A stretch of 64,000 nucleotides of DNA from NCBI GenBank assembly GCA_016125285.1, contig WGMA01000014.1:52722-116721 (forward strand), written 5' to 3'. Positions 53,851-61,849 of the stretch are shown piece after piece; position 1 is the stretch's first letter; every line of letters begins with the position of its first letter. The position numbers and the translations under genes were made by a program. Below the pieces are notes generated by a model, which ran no database searches, was not told the DNA's origin, and worked only from the letters and a program-made list of their open reading frames with translations. The DNA comes from Phycisphaera sp. GTDB taxonomy: Bacteria > Planctomycetota > Phycisphaerae > Phycisphaerales > Zrk34.

Positions 53851-54435
53851 TCAGTCGTCGCCCGCGCGACGCGGCCACACGCGGCCCGTCCGCCGCATGT
53901 ACGAGCGATACGCCACGCCGAAGTGATCCAGCATCATCCGCTCCTCGCGCGGCACACGCACGAGGTACAGCGGGATGAAGGCCAGCAGGTTCGCCCCGCC
54001 CGCCAGCCAGTTCGGCAGCAGCAGCAGCTGGCCGATCCCCCACAGCCACACCGCCGCGTACATCGGGTGACGGATGCGTTCGTAGATGCCGTGCGTGATC
54101 AGCGTGTGATCCTCGCGGAGCTCGAGCGTGACCGACCAGTTGCGGCCGAGGTCCGCGTGCGACCGCCAGAACAGCCACGACGCGCCGATCATGCTCGGCG
54201 CGCCGACCCACGGCAGCCACCGCCACGCGTCGTACTCCGCGAACGCCAGCGACTGAGGCTTCGTCAGGTACACCAGCGGCAGCACGACCGTGCCGACAAA
54301 GATCGCCGCGAGGAACGCCATCTCCACCGCGTCCCGGCGACTCTCGACCACGCGACGCTTCAGCACGGGCAGGCCGTAACCCAACCGCGTCGTGTGCAGC
54401 ACGAGGAACCCCACCGCAAACATCATCGGGGCCAT
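53851..54435 (-). CDS. Isoprenylcysteine methyltransferase-like membrane protein (ICMT/PEMT fold)
   Basis: A 194-residue membrane protein with about five hydrophobic segments. The C-terminal signature GIYERIRHPMYAA and a following EERMMLDHFGVAYRSYMRR match the ICMT/PEMT family, which methylates a lipid or a protein carboxylate using SAM. It starts five bases after the stop of an exported SAM methyltransferase, so the two are almost certainly co-transcribed. The substrate is not known. Confidence 0.87.
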   Translation of the reverse strand: MAPMMFAVGFLVLHTTRLGYGLPVLKRRVVESRRDAVEMAFLAAIFVGTVVLPLVYLTKPQSLAFAEYDAWRWLPWVGAPSMIGASWLFWRSHADLGRNWSVTLELREDHTLITHGIYERIRHPMYAAVWLWGIGQLLLLPNWLAGGANLLAFIPLYLVRVPREERMMLDHFGVAYRSYMRRTGRVWPRRAGDD

Positions 54436-54440
54436 GATCG

Positions 54441-55223
54441 CTACTCCGTCTTCTTCTCGGGGGCGGTCGGCTTGTCGCCGTCCTTCGAACCTTCCTCCGC
54501 CGGCGCGTCGTCACGCTGGAAGAACATCAGGTGCTGCCACGGCAGGCCGTCGAACTGGCGCTCGAGCTTGAAGCCGTTGGGCAGCCACTCCTTGAGGATC
54601 TGCTCCTTCGACATCTTGTGCAGCTTCTTGATCGGCACGTCGGGGTCCTCGGCGCGGTACTCGACCAGCGCCACGTGCCCGCGCGGCTTCAGCGCCTTGC
54701 GCATCGCCTGCAGCATCAGCTCCGGGTGGCTCAGCTCGTGGTACACGTCAACCAGCAGGATCAGGTCGCACGACCCGTCGGGCAGCTTCGGGTCCCACAG
54801 CTCGCCGAGGACCGGCACGACGTTCGTCACCTCGGCCTTCTTGGCGTTGTCCATCAGGAAATTGAGCATCTCCTTCTGGATGTCCTCGCCGTACACCTTG
54901 CCGGTCGGGCCGACGACCTTCGCCATACGCAGCGTGTGGTAACCGCTGCCGCAGCCCAGGTCGCACACCACGTCGCCCGGCCGCAGCCGCAGCTCCTTGA
55001 GCAGCAGCGACGACTTCTCCTCCGCCTCCCGCGTCGCACGCTCCAGCCACGGCGCGCCCGACCAGTGCATCGTGTGCGCGATCGTCCGGCCCTTGTATTC
55101 CGTCCGAGCGGGCGGCGCGTCCTTCTTCTCGTTGTCCTGCGACCACGCCAACGGCGCCGCCGCGCAGCACACCACCAACGCGATCAACGCCGTCCGCCGT
55201 GTCATGTCCGTGTGTCGTGTCAT
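54441..55223 (-). CDS. Class I SAM methyltransferase with a signal peptide
   Basis: The 260-residue protein has a predicted signal peptide (RRTALIALVVCCAAAPLAWSQ) and a Rossmann methyltransferase core with VVCDLGCGSGYHTLRM as the SAM motif. It also has VYGEDIQKEM and LLVDVYHEL. A charged, Lys/Glu-rich tail ends the protein. SAM is not known to be abundant outside the cytoplasm, so export or membrane tethering of an active enzyme is puzzling. ATG 55223 and ATG 55205 are both possible. It is followed within five bases by an ICMT-like gene. Confidence 0.85.
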   Translation of the reverse strand: MTRHTDMTRRTALIALVVCCAAAPLAWSQDNEKKDAPPARTEYKGRTIAHTMHWSGAPWLERATREAEEKSSLLLKELRLRPGDVVCDLGCGSGYHTLRMAKVVGPTGKVYGEDIQKEMLNFLMDNAKKAEVTNVVPVLGELWDPKLPDGSCDLILLVDVYHELSHPELMLQAMRKALKPRGHVALVEYRAEDPDVPIKKLHKMSKEQILKEWLPNGFKLERQFDGLPWQHLMFFQRDDAPAEEGSKDGDKPTAPEKKTE

Positions 55224-55327
55224 GCGATCTTTCCTCGATGCGAGCCGAACATCGTAATCGAAATCGGCGTCTCACCCGTAGGAAAAAATCGCGCACGACC
55301 CGTATTGAGCGTCCGCCGCGGGCCCCG

Positions 55328-56851
55328 TCACCGCAGCGAATCGGCCTCCGCGGCCAGCAACGCCGCGTAGCGGTCCTGGATCTCCTGCGTCGCCACACGC
55401 GGCAGGTTCGCCGCGAGCACCACGTTCTCCGTTACACGCAGGAACCGCTGCGTCTTGACCCACTGCTTCTCCAGGTCCAACCGCTGCGTCTCGATCGACT
55501 CCATCTTCTCGCCCAGCTCGTCGAACCGCTTGAGCTGCCCCGTCGACTCGATCACCTTCAGCACCTCGTCGGGCTGCTCGCGGATCAAGCGCGCCACCTC
55601 GGGGTGCCACATGTTGTTCATCTCCGGCCAGCGCTTCTTCAGCTCCGCGACGATCCGCTGACCCAGTCCGTCACGCTCGCGCTTGAGCTTGCCGTAGTCC
55701 TTGCTCAGCGTGCGACGCTGCTCCTCGATGTCGTCGGCCTTGTCCCCGGCGTCGGCCACGCGGTCCGGCCCCTTCAGCTCGAGCGTCGCGCTCAGGCCCT
55801 CCAGCACCGCGCGGTCCGTCGGGCCCGCCGCCTCCAGCACACGCTCGAACGGCACGTCCAGCGTCATCAGACCCTCGATCGCGTCCTCCGCCTTCTTCGG
55901 CTGCTTCAGCTTCGAGAACGTCCGCAGAAACGCGTCCGACGTCTTGACCGAGATGTCGATCGTGCTCGACGTCAGCAACGCGTAACCGTGCGCCTCGTCG
56001 TAGCAGATCCGCCCGTCGTGGTTGAAGTCCGGCGTCATCTCCAGGCGGTGCCCCAGCCGATCGAACCCCGCCAGCGCCGCCCAGAAGTAGCTGCTGTACT
56101 CGTGGTAGTTCGCCTCGTTGATGTCCGGCGTGCATCCCGCGGCGGTGCGCGTCGCCACCGTCGCGAAGAACCCGCACCGTTTGTGATCGTCCAGGCCCTT
56201 CTTCGGATCGCCCTCCTTGAAGATCACGTTCGCGAACCCGCCGCTGAAGCACTGCACCATCACCATCGTCACCGGCACCTTCGGGTCCAGCTTGTCGAGC
56301 CGCGCCACGAAGTCGCTGACCGTCAGGTGCGTGTTGTTCCACAGGTACATCTTCGTGTTCTCGGTGTCCTTCTTGACCGTCTTGCCGCCGTGCCCGGTGA
56401 AGTAGATCAGCAGGCGGTCGTTCGGCGTGAGCTTCGAGCCGACGTCGTTGAACCACTTGTCGATGGTCTCGACGCTCGAAGGCCCGTCGACGCCCGACAG
56501 CTCGTGCGAGCGGTACGAGTCGCTGAGGTGATTCGTCGACCCGAACAGGTCCGCCATCAGCTCGACCACGCGCGGCGCGGGGTGCTCCGGGTCCGTGAAC
56601 ACCACGTCACGCGCCGGGTCGTCGCCGTCGGCGAACAGCAGGTGCTGCGGCACGTCGGCCAGGTGCTTGTCCTCCAGCACGCGGCGGAAGTACTGCACGT
56701 TCTTCTCCAGCGAGACCTGATTGCCCGTGGGGCTGTACCCGCCGCCGATCGTCAGCACGTGCAGGTCGGCGCGGGCATCGGCGGACACGAACATCGCCAG
56801 CAGCGCGGCGAGCAGCGTGGACATCGTGACGGTGCGGCGGGTCGTGGTCAT
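55328..56851 (-). CDS. Secreted caspase-like (clan CD) cysteine peptidase with C-terminal coiled coil
   Basis: The 507-residue protein has a signal peptide ending near ADARA (about residue 28). The peptidase domain contains the catalytic His154 in YFTGHGGK and Cys201 in VQCFSGGF, the spacing and motifs of C13/C14 legumain/caspase-type folds. From about residue 300 the protein is mostly helical and charged, with long coiled-coil stretches (EEQRRTLSKDYGKLKRERD). ATG 56851 follows CGGAG; the upstream extension to 56929 lacks family-like sequence. The substrate and a matching activation system are unknown. Confidence 0.85.
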   Translation of the reverse strand: MTTTRRTVTMSTLLAALLAMFVSADARADLHVLTIGGGYSPTGNQVSLEKNVQYFRRVLEDKHLADVPQHLLFADGDDPARDVVFTDPEHPAPRVVELMADLFGSTNHLSDSYRSHELSGVDGPSSVETIDKWFNDVGSKLTPNDRLLIYFTGHGGKTVKKDTENTKMYLWNNTHLTVSDFVARLDKLDPKVPVTMVMVQCFSGGFANVIFKEGDPKKGLDDHKRCGFFATVATRTAAGCTPDINEANYHEYSSYFWAALAGFDRLGHRLEMTPDFNHDGRICYDEAHGYALLTSSTIDISVKTSDAFLRTFSKLKQPKKAEDAIEGLMTLDVPFERVLEAAGPTDRAVLEGLSATLELKGPDRVADAGDKADDIEEQRRTLSKDYGKLKRERDGLGQRIVAELKKRWPEMNNMWHPEVARLIREQPDEVLKVIESTGQLKRFDELGEKMESIETQRLDLEKQWVKTQRFLRVTENVVLAANLPRVATQEIQDRYAALLAAEADSLR

Positions 56852-56988
56852 GGACGCTCCGTTGAAATGATTCGAGGGGATCGCGTGAGTCATATGATAT
56901 ACACGTGTAACATAGCCGGCCTGACGCAAACCTTTTCATCGCTCCGGCGGCCGGCCCGCGCCGTCGCCCCTGCTCGCGAGGACGCCCG

Positions 56989-57759
56989 ATGCGCATTTTC
57001 CTGACCGGCCTGATCGCCGCAACCCTCATCACGACCACGGGCTGCGAAAAACCCGCGCCGCCCGCCAAGCCCACCGCCACCGGCGCCACGCCCGCAACGA
57101 CCGCCAGGCCCGCCGACGCCGCGCCCGTCGTCATCGAGCCCTTCAACGACAAGGACCTCACCGGCTGGGCCTTCGACGACACCGCACGCCCCAGCAACTG
57201 GGTCGTCGGCGCCGCCTCCATCGACCCCGACCATCGCACGCAGCTCAAGGTCGAACCCGGCGGCACGGACCTGATCAACCCCGACGGCCAGGCCTGCAAT
57301 CCGTACACGAAGCAGAAGTTCGGCGACCACCGCATCGAGCTCGAGGTCATGCTCGCCGTCGGTTCCAACAGCGGCATCTTCGTCCACGGCGACTACGAGG
57401 TGCAGGTGCTCGACACGCTGCCCGCCGACATCAACCACCCCACCGACATGGACCACGGCGCCATCGCACGCATCGCCGCGCCGAAAATCTTCACGCAGAA
57501 GAAGCCCGGCGAGTGGCAGAAGTACGTCATCGAGTTCCGCGCCCCGCGCTTCGACGCCGCCGGCAAGAAGACCGAAAACGCCCGCTTCATCAGGATCGAA
57601 CTCAACGGCCAGCTCATCCACGAAAACGTCGAAGCCCCCGACACCACCCTCGGCGGACTCACCGGCGAAGAGCACCCCACCGGCCCGCTCTACCTCCAAG
57701 GCAACGAAGGCCCCGTCGCGTTCCGCAACATCAAGGTGACGCCGCTGAATCTGGATTAA
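56989..57759 (+). CDS. DUF1080 (3-keto-disaccharide hydrolase) lipoprotein
   Basis: The 256-residue protein has a lipobox (LITTTGC, Cys at about residue 19). A Pro/Ala/Thr linker leads to one DUF1080 domain with PFNDKDLTGWAF, GSNSGIFVHGDYEVQVLD and FRNIKVTPL. It is the single-domain relative of the double-domain protein at 36573. The lipid anchor predicts attachment to the cell envelope. It is divergent from the caspase-like gene and convergent with a coiled-coil protein. Confidence 0.9.
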   Translation: MRIFLTGLIAATLITTTGCEKPAPPAKPTATGATPATTARPADAAPVVIEPFNDKDLTGWAFDDTARPSNWVVGAASIDPDHRTQLKVEPGGTDLINPDGQACNPYTKQKFGDHRIELEVMLAVGSNSGIFVHGDYEVQVLDTLPADINHPTDMDHGAIARIAAPKIFTQKKPGEWQKYVIEFRAPRFDAAGKKTENARFIRIELNGQLIHENVEAPDTTLGGLTGEEHPTGPLYLQGNEGPVAFRNIKVTPLNLD

Positions 57760-57807
57760 GTCGGAACGCGGAGCTCGGATCGGCGAACTGAAGCTCCGCG
57801 TTCCGAC
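57760..57807. terminator. Perfect 16-bp inverted repeat between convergent genes
   Basis: GTCGGAACGCGGAGCT at 57760-57775 pairs with 57792-57807 across a 16-base loop. It directly follows the stop of the DUF1080 gene and faces a convergent gene. No T run follows, so it could also be a dispersed repeat unit. Confidence 0.55.
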
Positions 57808-57827
57808 ATCCCACTTCCCACCTGCGA

Positions 57828-58745
57828 TCAGCCTCCCGCCCGCGCGTCCCGAAGCAGATCTTCCGCCTGCTTCAGCAGCGTCTGCTGATGGTCGACTTCC
57901 TTCTCCGCCTCGGCGAGCTTGCGGGCGTAGAACGCGTACTTCGGCTTCGCCTTCGCCTCGGCGCGCTTCGCCTCCGCCAGCTTCTTCTGCAGCTCGCCCT
58001 GCTTCTTGCGCAGGTCGTCGACGGCCGTCGTCGTCGCGTTCCGCTCCGGGTCGTTGGCGAACTGCGCCGCCTGTGCGTCGCGCTCGGCCTTGAGCCGCTT
58101 CTCCGCCTCGTCCAGCGCCGCCGCGGCCTGCCGGTAAGGCTCGCTCGCCGCCAGCGCCTTGGCCACCAGCTCACGCAGCTCCTGCTCGATCTCCGCCACA
58201 CGCAGCCGCATCGACGCCGTGTCCTGCGGGTCCGCGCCGTCCGCCTGCATCGCACGCAGCCGCGCCGCCGCGTCGTCCAGCTGCTTCGACACCGCCTGGT
58301 ACCGCGCCGACTCGGTCAGCGGCCTGAGCACCTCGGTCTTCACCGCGTTCGCCTTCTCCGTCGCCGCACGCATCGCCTCCGCCGCCTCCTTCACGCCCGG
58401 CTGATCGTCCAGCTGGTCCTGCAGCTGCCTGGCCACGTCGACACGCTTGCGCGTCATCTCCGCCGCCTGCTTCCGCGCCTCGACCAGCTCGGTCTCCAGC
58501 GACTCGACCGCCGCGTGCGCCTGCTCGTACTCCGCCTTGGCCGGGTTGAACCGCTGCTTGACCTCGTCGCGGACGCCCGTCGCCTCGTTGACCTTCTTCT
58601 CGATGCCCTTGACCGTGTAGACCAGCTCCTCGATGCGGTCCTCGCGCTGCCGCGTCCCGGCCTCGGCCGCGTCCATCGTCGCGCCCAGCGCGATCGCCGC
58701 GGCGATCAGTGCGGTCGCAAACCGTCTCGTCGTTGTGGTACGCAT
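57828..58745 (-). CDS. Exported coiled-coil protein of unknown function
   Basis: I do not recognise a named family. The 305-residue protein has a signal peptide (FATALIAAAIALGATMDAAEA). The rest is highly charged Ala/Glu/Lys/Arg helical sequence with heptad spacing over about residues 38-300 (for example IEELVYTVKGIEKKVNEA). The ATG at 58745 follows GAGG; a TTG at 58751 is in frame. It resembles other exported coiled-coil proteins near 52822, and may have a structural role in the envelope. Confidence 0.72.
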   Translation of the reverse strand: MRTTTTRRFATALIAAAIALGATMDAAEAGTRQREDRIEELVYTVKGIEKKVNEATGVRDEVKQRFNPAKAEYEQAHAAVESLETELVEARKQAAEMTRKRVDVARQLQDQLDDQPGVKEAAEAMRAATEKANAVKTEVLRPLTESARYQAVSKQLDDAAARLRAMQADGADPQDTASMRLRVAEIEQELRELVAKALAASEPYRQAAAALDEAEKRLKAERDAQAAQFANDPERNATTTAVDDLRKKQGELQKKLAEAKRAEAKAKPKYAFYARKLAEAEKEVDHQQTLLKQAEDLLRDARAGG

Positions 58746-58807
58746 CTCCAACCTCGCAAATCATCGGAAAAATGTGGGTTTTTATTCTAACGGGCCCGGC
58801 GCGGTCG

Positions 58808-58849
58808 GACCAAGTCGAATCTTGGTCGCACCGGCGTGCGCCGTATAAT
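58808..58849 (+). promoter_or_regulatory. Promoter with overlapping inverted repeat upstream of sulfatase
   Basis: TTGGTC (58822-58827), 16 bases, TATAAT (58844-58849). A perfect 7-bp inverted repeat, GACCAAG at 58808-58814 and CTTGGTC at 58821-58827, covers the -35 region and is a candidate operator for regulation of the sulfatase. Confidence 0.55.
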
Positions 58850-58882
58850 GCGACGCCCCAACCCCTGAAAGGTTTCTCGTTT

Positions 58883-60265
58883 ATGTCGAATCGCCGCGTT
58901 TTTCGTCTGTGCGTGTGGGCCTGCGTCGCTGTGTACATCGTGCTCACCGCCGCGCACACCCCCGTCGCCCGGGCCGCCCGCGCCGCCAAGCCCAGCATCG
59001 TGTTCATCTTCGTCGACGACATGGGCTACGGCGACCTCGGCTGCTACGGCCACCCGACCGCCAAGACGCCCGTCATCGATCGCCTCGCCGAGCAGGGCGT
59101 GCGCTTCACCGCGCACTATTCCAACGGCACCGAGTGCAGCCCGTCACGCACCGCGTTCTACACCGGCGCCTATCAGCAGCGCGCCGGCGGACTCGAGTGC
59201 GCCATCGGCACCGGCAACGTCGGCCGATACGACGACGCGATCCGACTCGCCAACCAGCACGACCTCGGCCTGCCCGCCGACGCGTCCGTCATCCCGCGCT
59301 GCCTCAACGACGCCGGCTACGTCTGCGGGCTCATCGGCAAGTGGCACCTCGGCTACGAGCCGAAGTTCAATCCCATGGAGCACGGCTGGGCCGAGTTCTT
59401 CGGCTACACCGGCGGCAACGTCGACTACTTCACCCACCGCGAGACCAGCGACCTGCACGTGCTGTTCGAGGGACGCAAGCCCGTCGACCGCGAAGGCTAC
59501 ATGACGCACCTGATCACCGACGCGTCCATCGCGTTCATCAACAAGCACAAGGCCGAGCCGTTCTTCCTCATGCTCTCGCACGAGTGCCCGCACTTCCCGT
59601 ATCAGGGTCCCGGCGACGCGAAGAAAGTCGTGACGCCCGAAACGTGGACCTCGAAAGACCCCGCCGCGTACGTCGCGATGCTCGAGGACATCGACGCGGA
59701 GGTCGGCCGGCTGCTCGACGCGATCGACGCCGCGGGCATCGCCGACGACACGCTGGTCGTGTTCGCGTCGGACAACGGCGGCGTCGGCGGCGCGGCGTAC
59801 ATGTCGCCGCTGCGCGGTCACAAGAGCACCACGCTCGAAGGCGGCATCCGCGTGCCGATGATCATCCGCTGGCCCGGCCGCATCACGCCCGGTCAGGTCT
59901 GCGACCAGCCGTGCCTCACGTTCGACCTGACCCGGTCGTTCCTCCGCATCGCCGGCGCGACCGTTCCGGACGACCACCCGCTCGACGGCTACGACATCAT
60001 CGATCACGTGCAGACCGGCAGGCCGACGTTCGCCCGGCAGATGTTCTGGCGTGGTCGGCGCGGCGACGTGACGTGGTGCGCGGCGCGCGACGGCGACCTG
60101 AAATACGTGCGCCAATCCGCCGGTTCGGCGGTCGGGCAGTGGCTCTACGACGTGGCGCGCGATCCCGGCGAGCAGCACGACCTGCAGGCGTCGAAGCCCG
60201 CGGAGTTCGCGCGGCTCAAGAAGCTGTTGATGCAGTGGGAATCGCGTGTCAAAGCGACGCGGTGA
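58883..60265 (+). CDS. Secreted sulfatase (type I, formylglycine-dependent)
   Basis: The 460-residue protein has a signal peptide ending near ARAA (about residue 33). The sulfatase domain begins IVFIFVDDMGYGDLGC; the active-site motif is Cys85-S-P-S-R89, in ECSPSRTAFYTG. GLIGKWHLGY and VFASDNGGVGG are family motifs. It is the fourth sulfatase of the window and differs from the three at 30-35 kb. GAAAGG lies about 11 bases before the ATG. It has its own promoter with a candidate operator. Confidence 0.92.
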   Translation: MSNRRVFRLCVWACVAVYIVLTAAHTPVARAARAAKPSIVFIFVDDMGYGDLGCYGHPTAKTPVIDRLAEQGVRFTAHYSNGTECSPSRTAFYTGAYQQRAGGLECAIGTGNVGRYDDAIRLANQHDLGLPADASVIPRCLNDAGYVCGLIGKWHLGYEPKFNPMEHGWAEFFGYTGGNVDYFTHRETSDLHVLFEGRKPVDREGYMTHLITDASIAFINKHKAEPFFLMLSHECPHFPYQGPGDAKKVVTPETWTSKDPAAYVAMLEDIDAEVGRLLDAIDAAGIADDTLVVFASDNGGVGGAAYMSPLRGHKSTTLEGGIRVPMIIRWPGRITPGQVCDQPCLTFDLTRSFLRIAGATVPDDHPLDGYDIIDHVQTGRPTFARQMFWRGRRGDVTWCAARDGDLKYVRQSAGSAVGQWLYDVARDPGEQHDLQASKPAEFARLKKLLMQWESRVKATR

Positions 60266-60321
60266 CGTCTGCGGCGCGGCGCACGCGGCCTCGGGCACGC
60301 GTGCGGTTCTCCCCAAAATAA

Positions 60322-60350
60322 CACGGGCCGGGCTTTTGGCCCGACCCGTG
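60322..60350 (-). terminator. Terminator of the H1-like gene
   Basis: A 12-bp stem (60322-60333 with 60339-60350, one wobble pair) with a 5-nt loop is followed on the minus strand by TTATTTT. It lies 24 bases after the H1-like stop codon. Confidence 0.75.
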
Positions 60351-60374
60351 ATCACTACCGGATGTACGGTCGTG

Positions 60375-60527
60375 TTACTTCTTCTTCGTGGCCTTCTTCT
60401 TCGTCGCCTTCTTCTTGGCGGCAGGCTTCTTCGCAGCCTTCTTCTTCGCGGCCGGCTTCTTGGCGGCCTTCTTCTTCGCGGCCGGCTTCTTAGCGGCCTT
60501 CTTCTTCGCAGCCTTCTTCTTGGCCAT
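60375..60527 (-). CDS. Histone H1-like Lys/Ala/Pro repeat protein (50 residues)
   Basis: A very basic 50-residue protein made entirely of five-residue units (AKKK, AAKKK, AAKKP, ATKKK), resembling the C-terminal tail of histone H1 and the bacterial HC1-like/AlgP-type proteins. It probably binds DNA or RNA non-specifically and could compact the nucleoid. AGGAGG lies seven bases before the ATG, predicting strong translation. A terminator follows, and the leader contains a long inverted repeat. The gene is short and low-complexity and is easily missed by gene finders. Confidence 0.85.
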   Translation of the reverse strand: MAKKKAAKKKAAKKPAAKKKAAKKPAAKKKAAKKPAAKKKATKKKATKKK

Positions 60528-60578
60528 GGCTTGGCCTCCTGTTCGACCCGCGGTTTTCGGAGCGAGGGTCGTAGGTGA

Positions 60579-60622
60579 AGTGTCATTCGCTGGGCCACCG
60601 TGGCTTGGTATCGAATGACACT
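60579..60622. promoter_or_regulatory. Nested inverted repeat upstream of the H1-like gene
   Basis: AGTGTCATTCG (60579-60589) pairs with 60612-60622; inside is GCCAC-C-GTGGC (60594-60604). It lies 52 bases upstream of the H1-like start codon and could be a leader structure or operator. Confidence 0.5.
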
Positions 60623-60794
60623 GGCGTCAATTATTTCGACCAATAGGCCTTCCGATCAATAGTTATGAGAAGAATTTTCAAACAATATTTTCACCTGTCG
60701 GAATCGCGCCGGGGCGCTTCGCGGGTTCGGCGACGGGTCTTTTCTCGCGAGCGCGATACAATGCGGCCCTCGAACACACATCAGGAGACGACAC

Positions 60795-61748
60795 GTGCCA
60801 CGCAAGCAGCCGAACGCTTTCACCGTTTTCACCGCAGGATTTCTCACATTTTCGATGATGCTCGTCGCGGGATGCGGTGACGATCCCGGCGCCACCGCGC
60901 CGACGCCGCCCCCCGCGCCCAACGAGCTGTCGCCGTTCAGCGGCGCCGAAAAGCCCGTCGCGCCGGCGCAGGGCCCCGACGCCTCCGCGCCGGTTTCCGC
61001 GTCCGCGCCGGGCGCCGACGGCGCCCCGCTCGTGCCCGCCGCGCCGTCGCTGACCCCCGAGAAGCTGCACGCGATGATCAAGTCCGCCAACCCGCAGTAC
61101 GCCGACAAGGGCCAGTTCCAGTTCGACGGCGACGGCAACATCGCCGCGGTCGACCTCAAGGACGCGGCCGTGTCGGACCTCTCGCCGCTCAAGGACCTCA
61201 AGCTCCAGGCGCTGTACCTCGAGAACACGCAGGTCACCGACCTGTCGCCGCTGAAGAACATGCGCCTCGCGCAGGTCGCGCTGAGCAACACGCCGGTCAA
61301 GGACCTGTCGCCGCTGCTGGGCATGCCGATCCGCGAGCTGCGCCTCGTGCGCACGCACGTCAGCGACATCAGCGCCCTCGAGGGCATGCCGCTGGAGATG
61401 CTCTGGCTGAACGACTCGCCGGTCGAGGACATCTCCGTGCTCGAGCGCGCGCCGCTCGTGAGCATCACGCTCAAGGGCACGAAGGTCAAAGACATCTCGG
61501 TGGTCCGCACGATGCCCAAGCTCGAGCGCCTGCACATCGCCGACACGCCGATCACCGACCTCACGCCGCTGGCCGAGCTGCCGCTCACACGCCTGGTCTT
61601 CACGCCGAAGAACATCACCGCCGGCATCAAGGACGTCCGCCGCATCGGCTCGATGCAGCAGATCGGCACGATGTTCGGCGACCCCGACAGCGACCTGACG
61701 GACCCGATCACGTTCTGGAAGAAGTACGACGAAGGCGCGTTCAAGTGA
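60795..61748 (+). CDS. Leucine-rich-repeat lipoprotein
   Basis: The 317-residue protein has a lipobox (LVAGC, Cys at about residue 27) and a Pro/Ala-rich linker. From about residue 110 there are about eight 21-23-residue leucine-rich repeats with the pattern LxxLxLxxTxVxDLSPL (for example LYLENTQVTDLSPLKNM), as in internalin-like proteins. It is likely a surface-exposed binding protein. Start: GTG 60795 has CAGGAGA upstream. TACAAT at 60757-60762 may be the -10. A clear terminator follows. Confidence 0.88.
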   Translation: MPRKQPNAFTVFTAGFLTFSMMLVAGCGDDPGATAPTPPPAPNELSPFSGAEKPVAPAQGPDASAPVSASAPGADGAPLVPAAPSLTPEKLHAMIKSANPQYADKGQFQFDGDGNIAAVDLKDAAVSDLSPLKDLKLQALYLENTQVTDLSPLKNMRLAQVALSNTPVKDLSPLLGMPIRELRLVRTHVSDISALEGMPLEMLWLNDSPVEDISVLERAPLVSITLKGTKVKDISVVRTMPKLERLHIADTPITDLTPLAELPLTRLVFTPKNITAGIKDVRRIGSMQQIGTMFGDPDSDLTDPITFWKKYDEGAFK

Positions 61749-61790
61749 TCGACACCACCGCGTGCGTCGCGCACGCCGACGGACCTCACG

Positions 61791-61823
61791 GGCGTAGCCG
61801 CTTGCACGGCTACGCCTTTTTTT
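61791..61823 (+). terminator. Rho-independent terminator of the LRR lipoprotein gene
   Basis: A perfect 10-bp stem, GGCGTAGCCG (61791-61800) with CGGCTACGCC (61807-61816), a 6-nt loop and seven T at 61817-61823. This is the clearest terminator in the window. Confidence 0.9.
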
Positions 61824-61849
61824 CTCCCCCGATGTCCCCCGGGTTTCGT

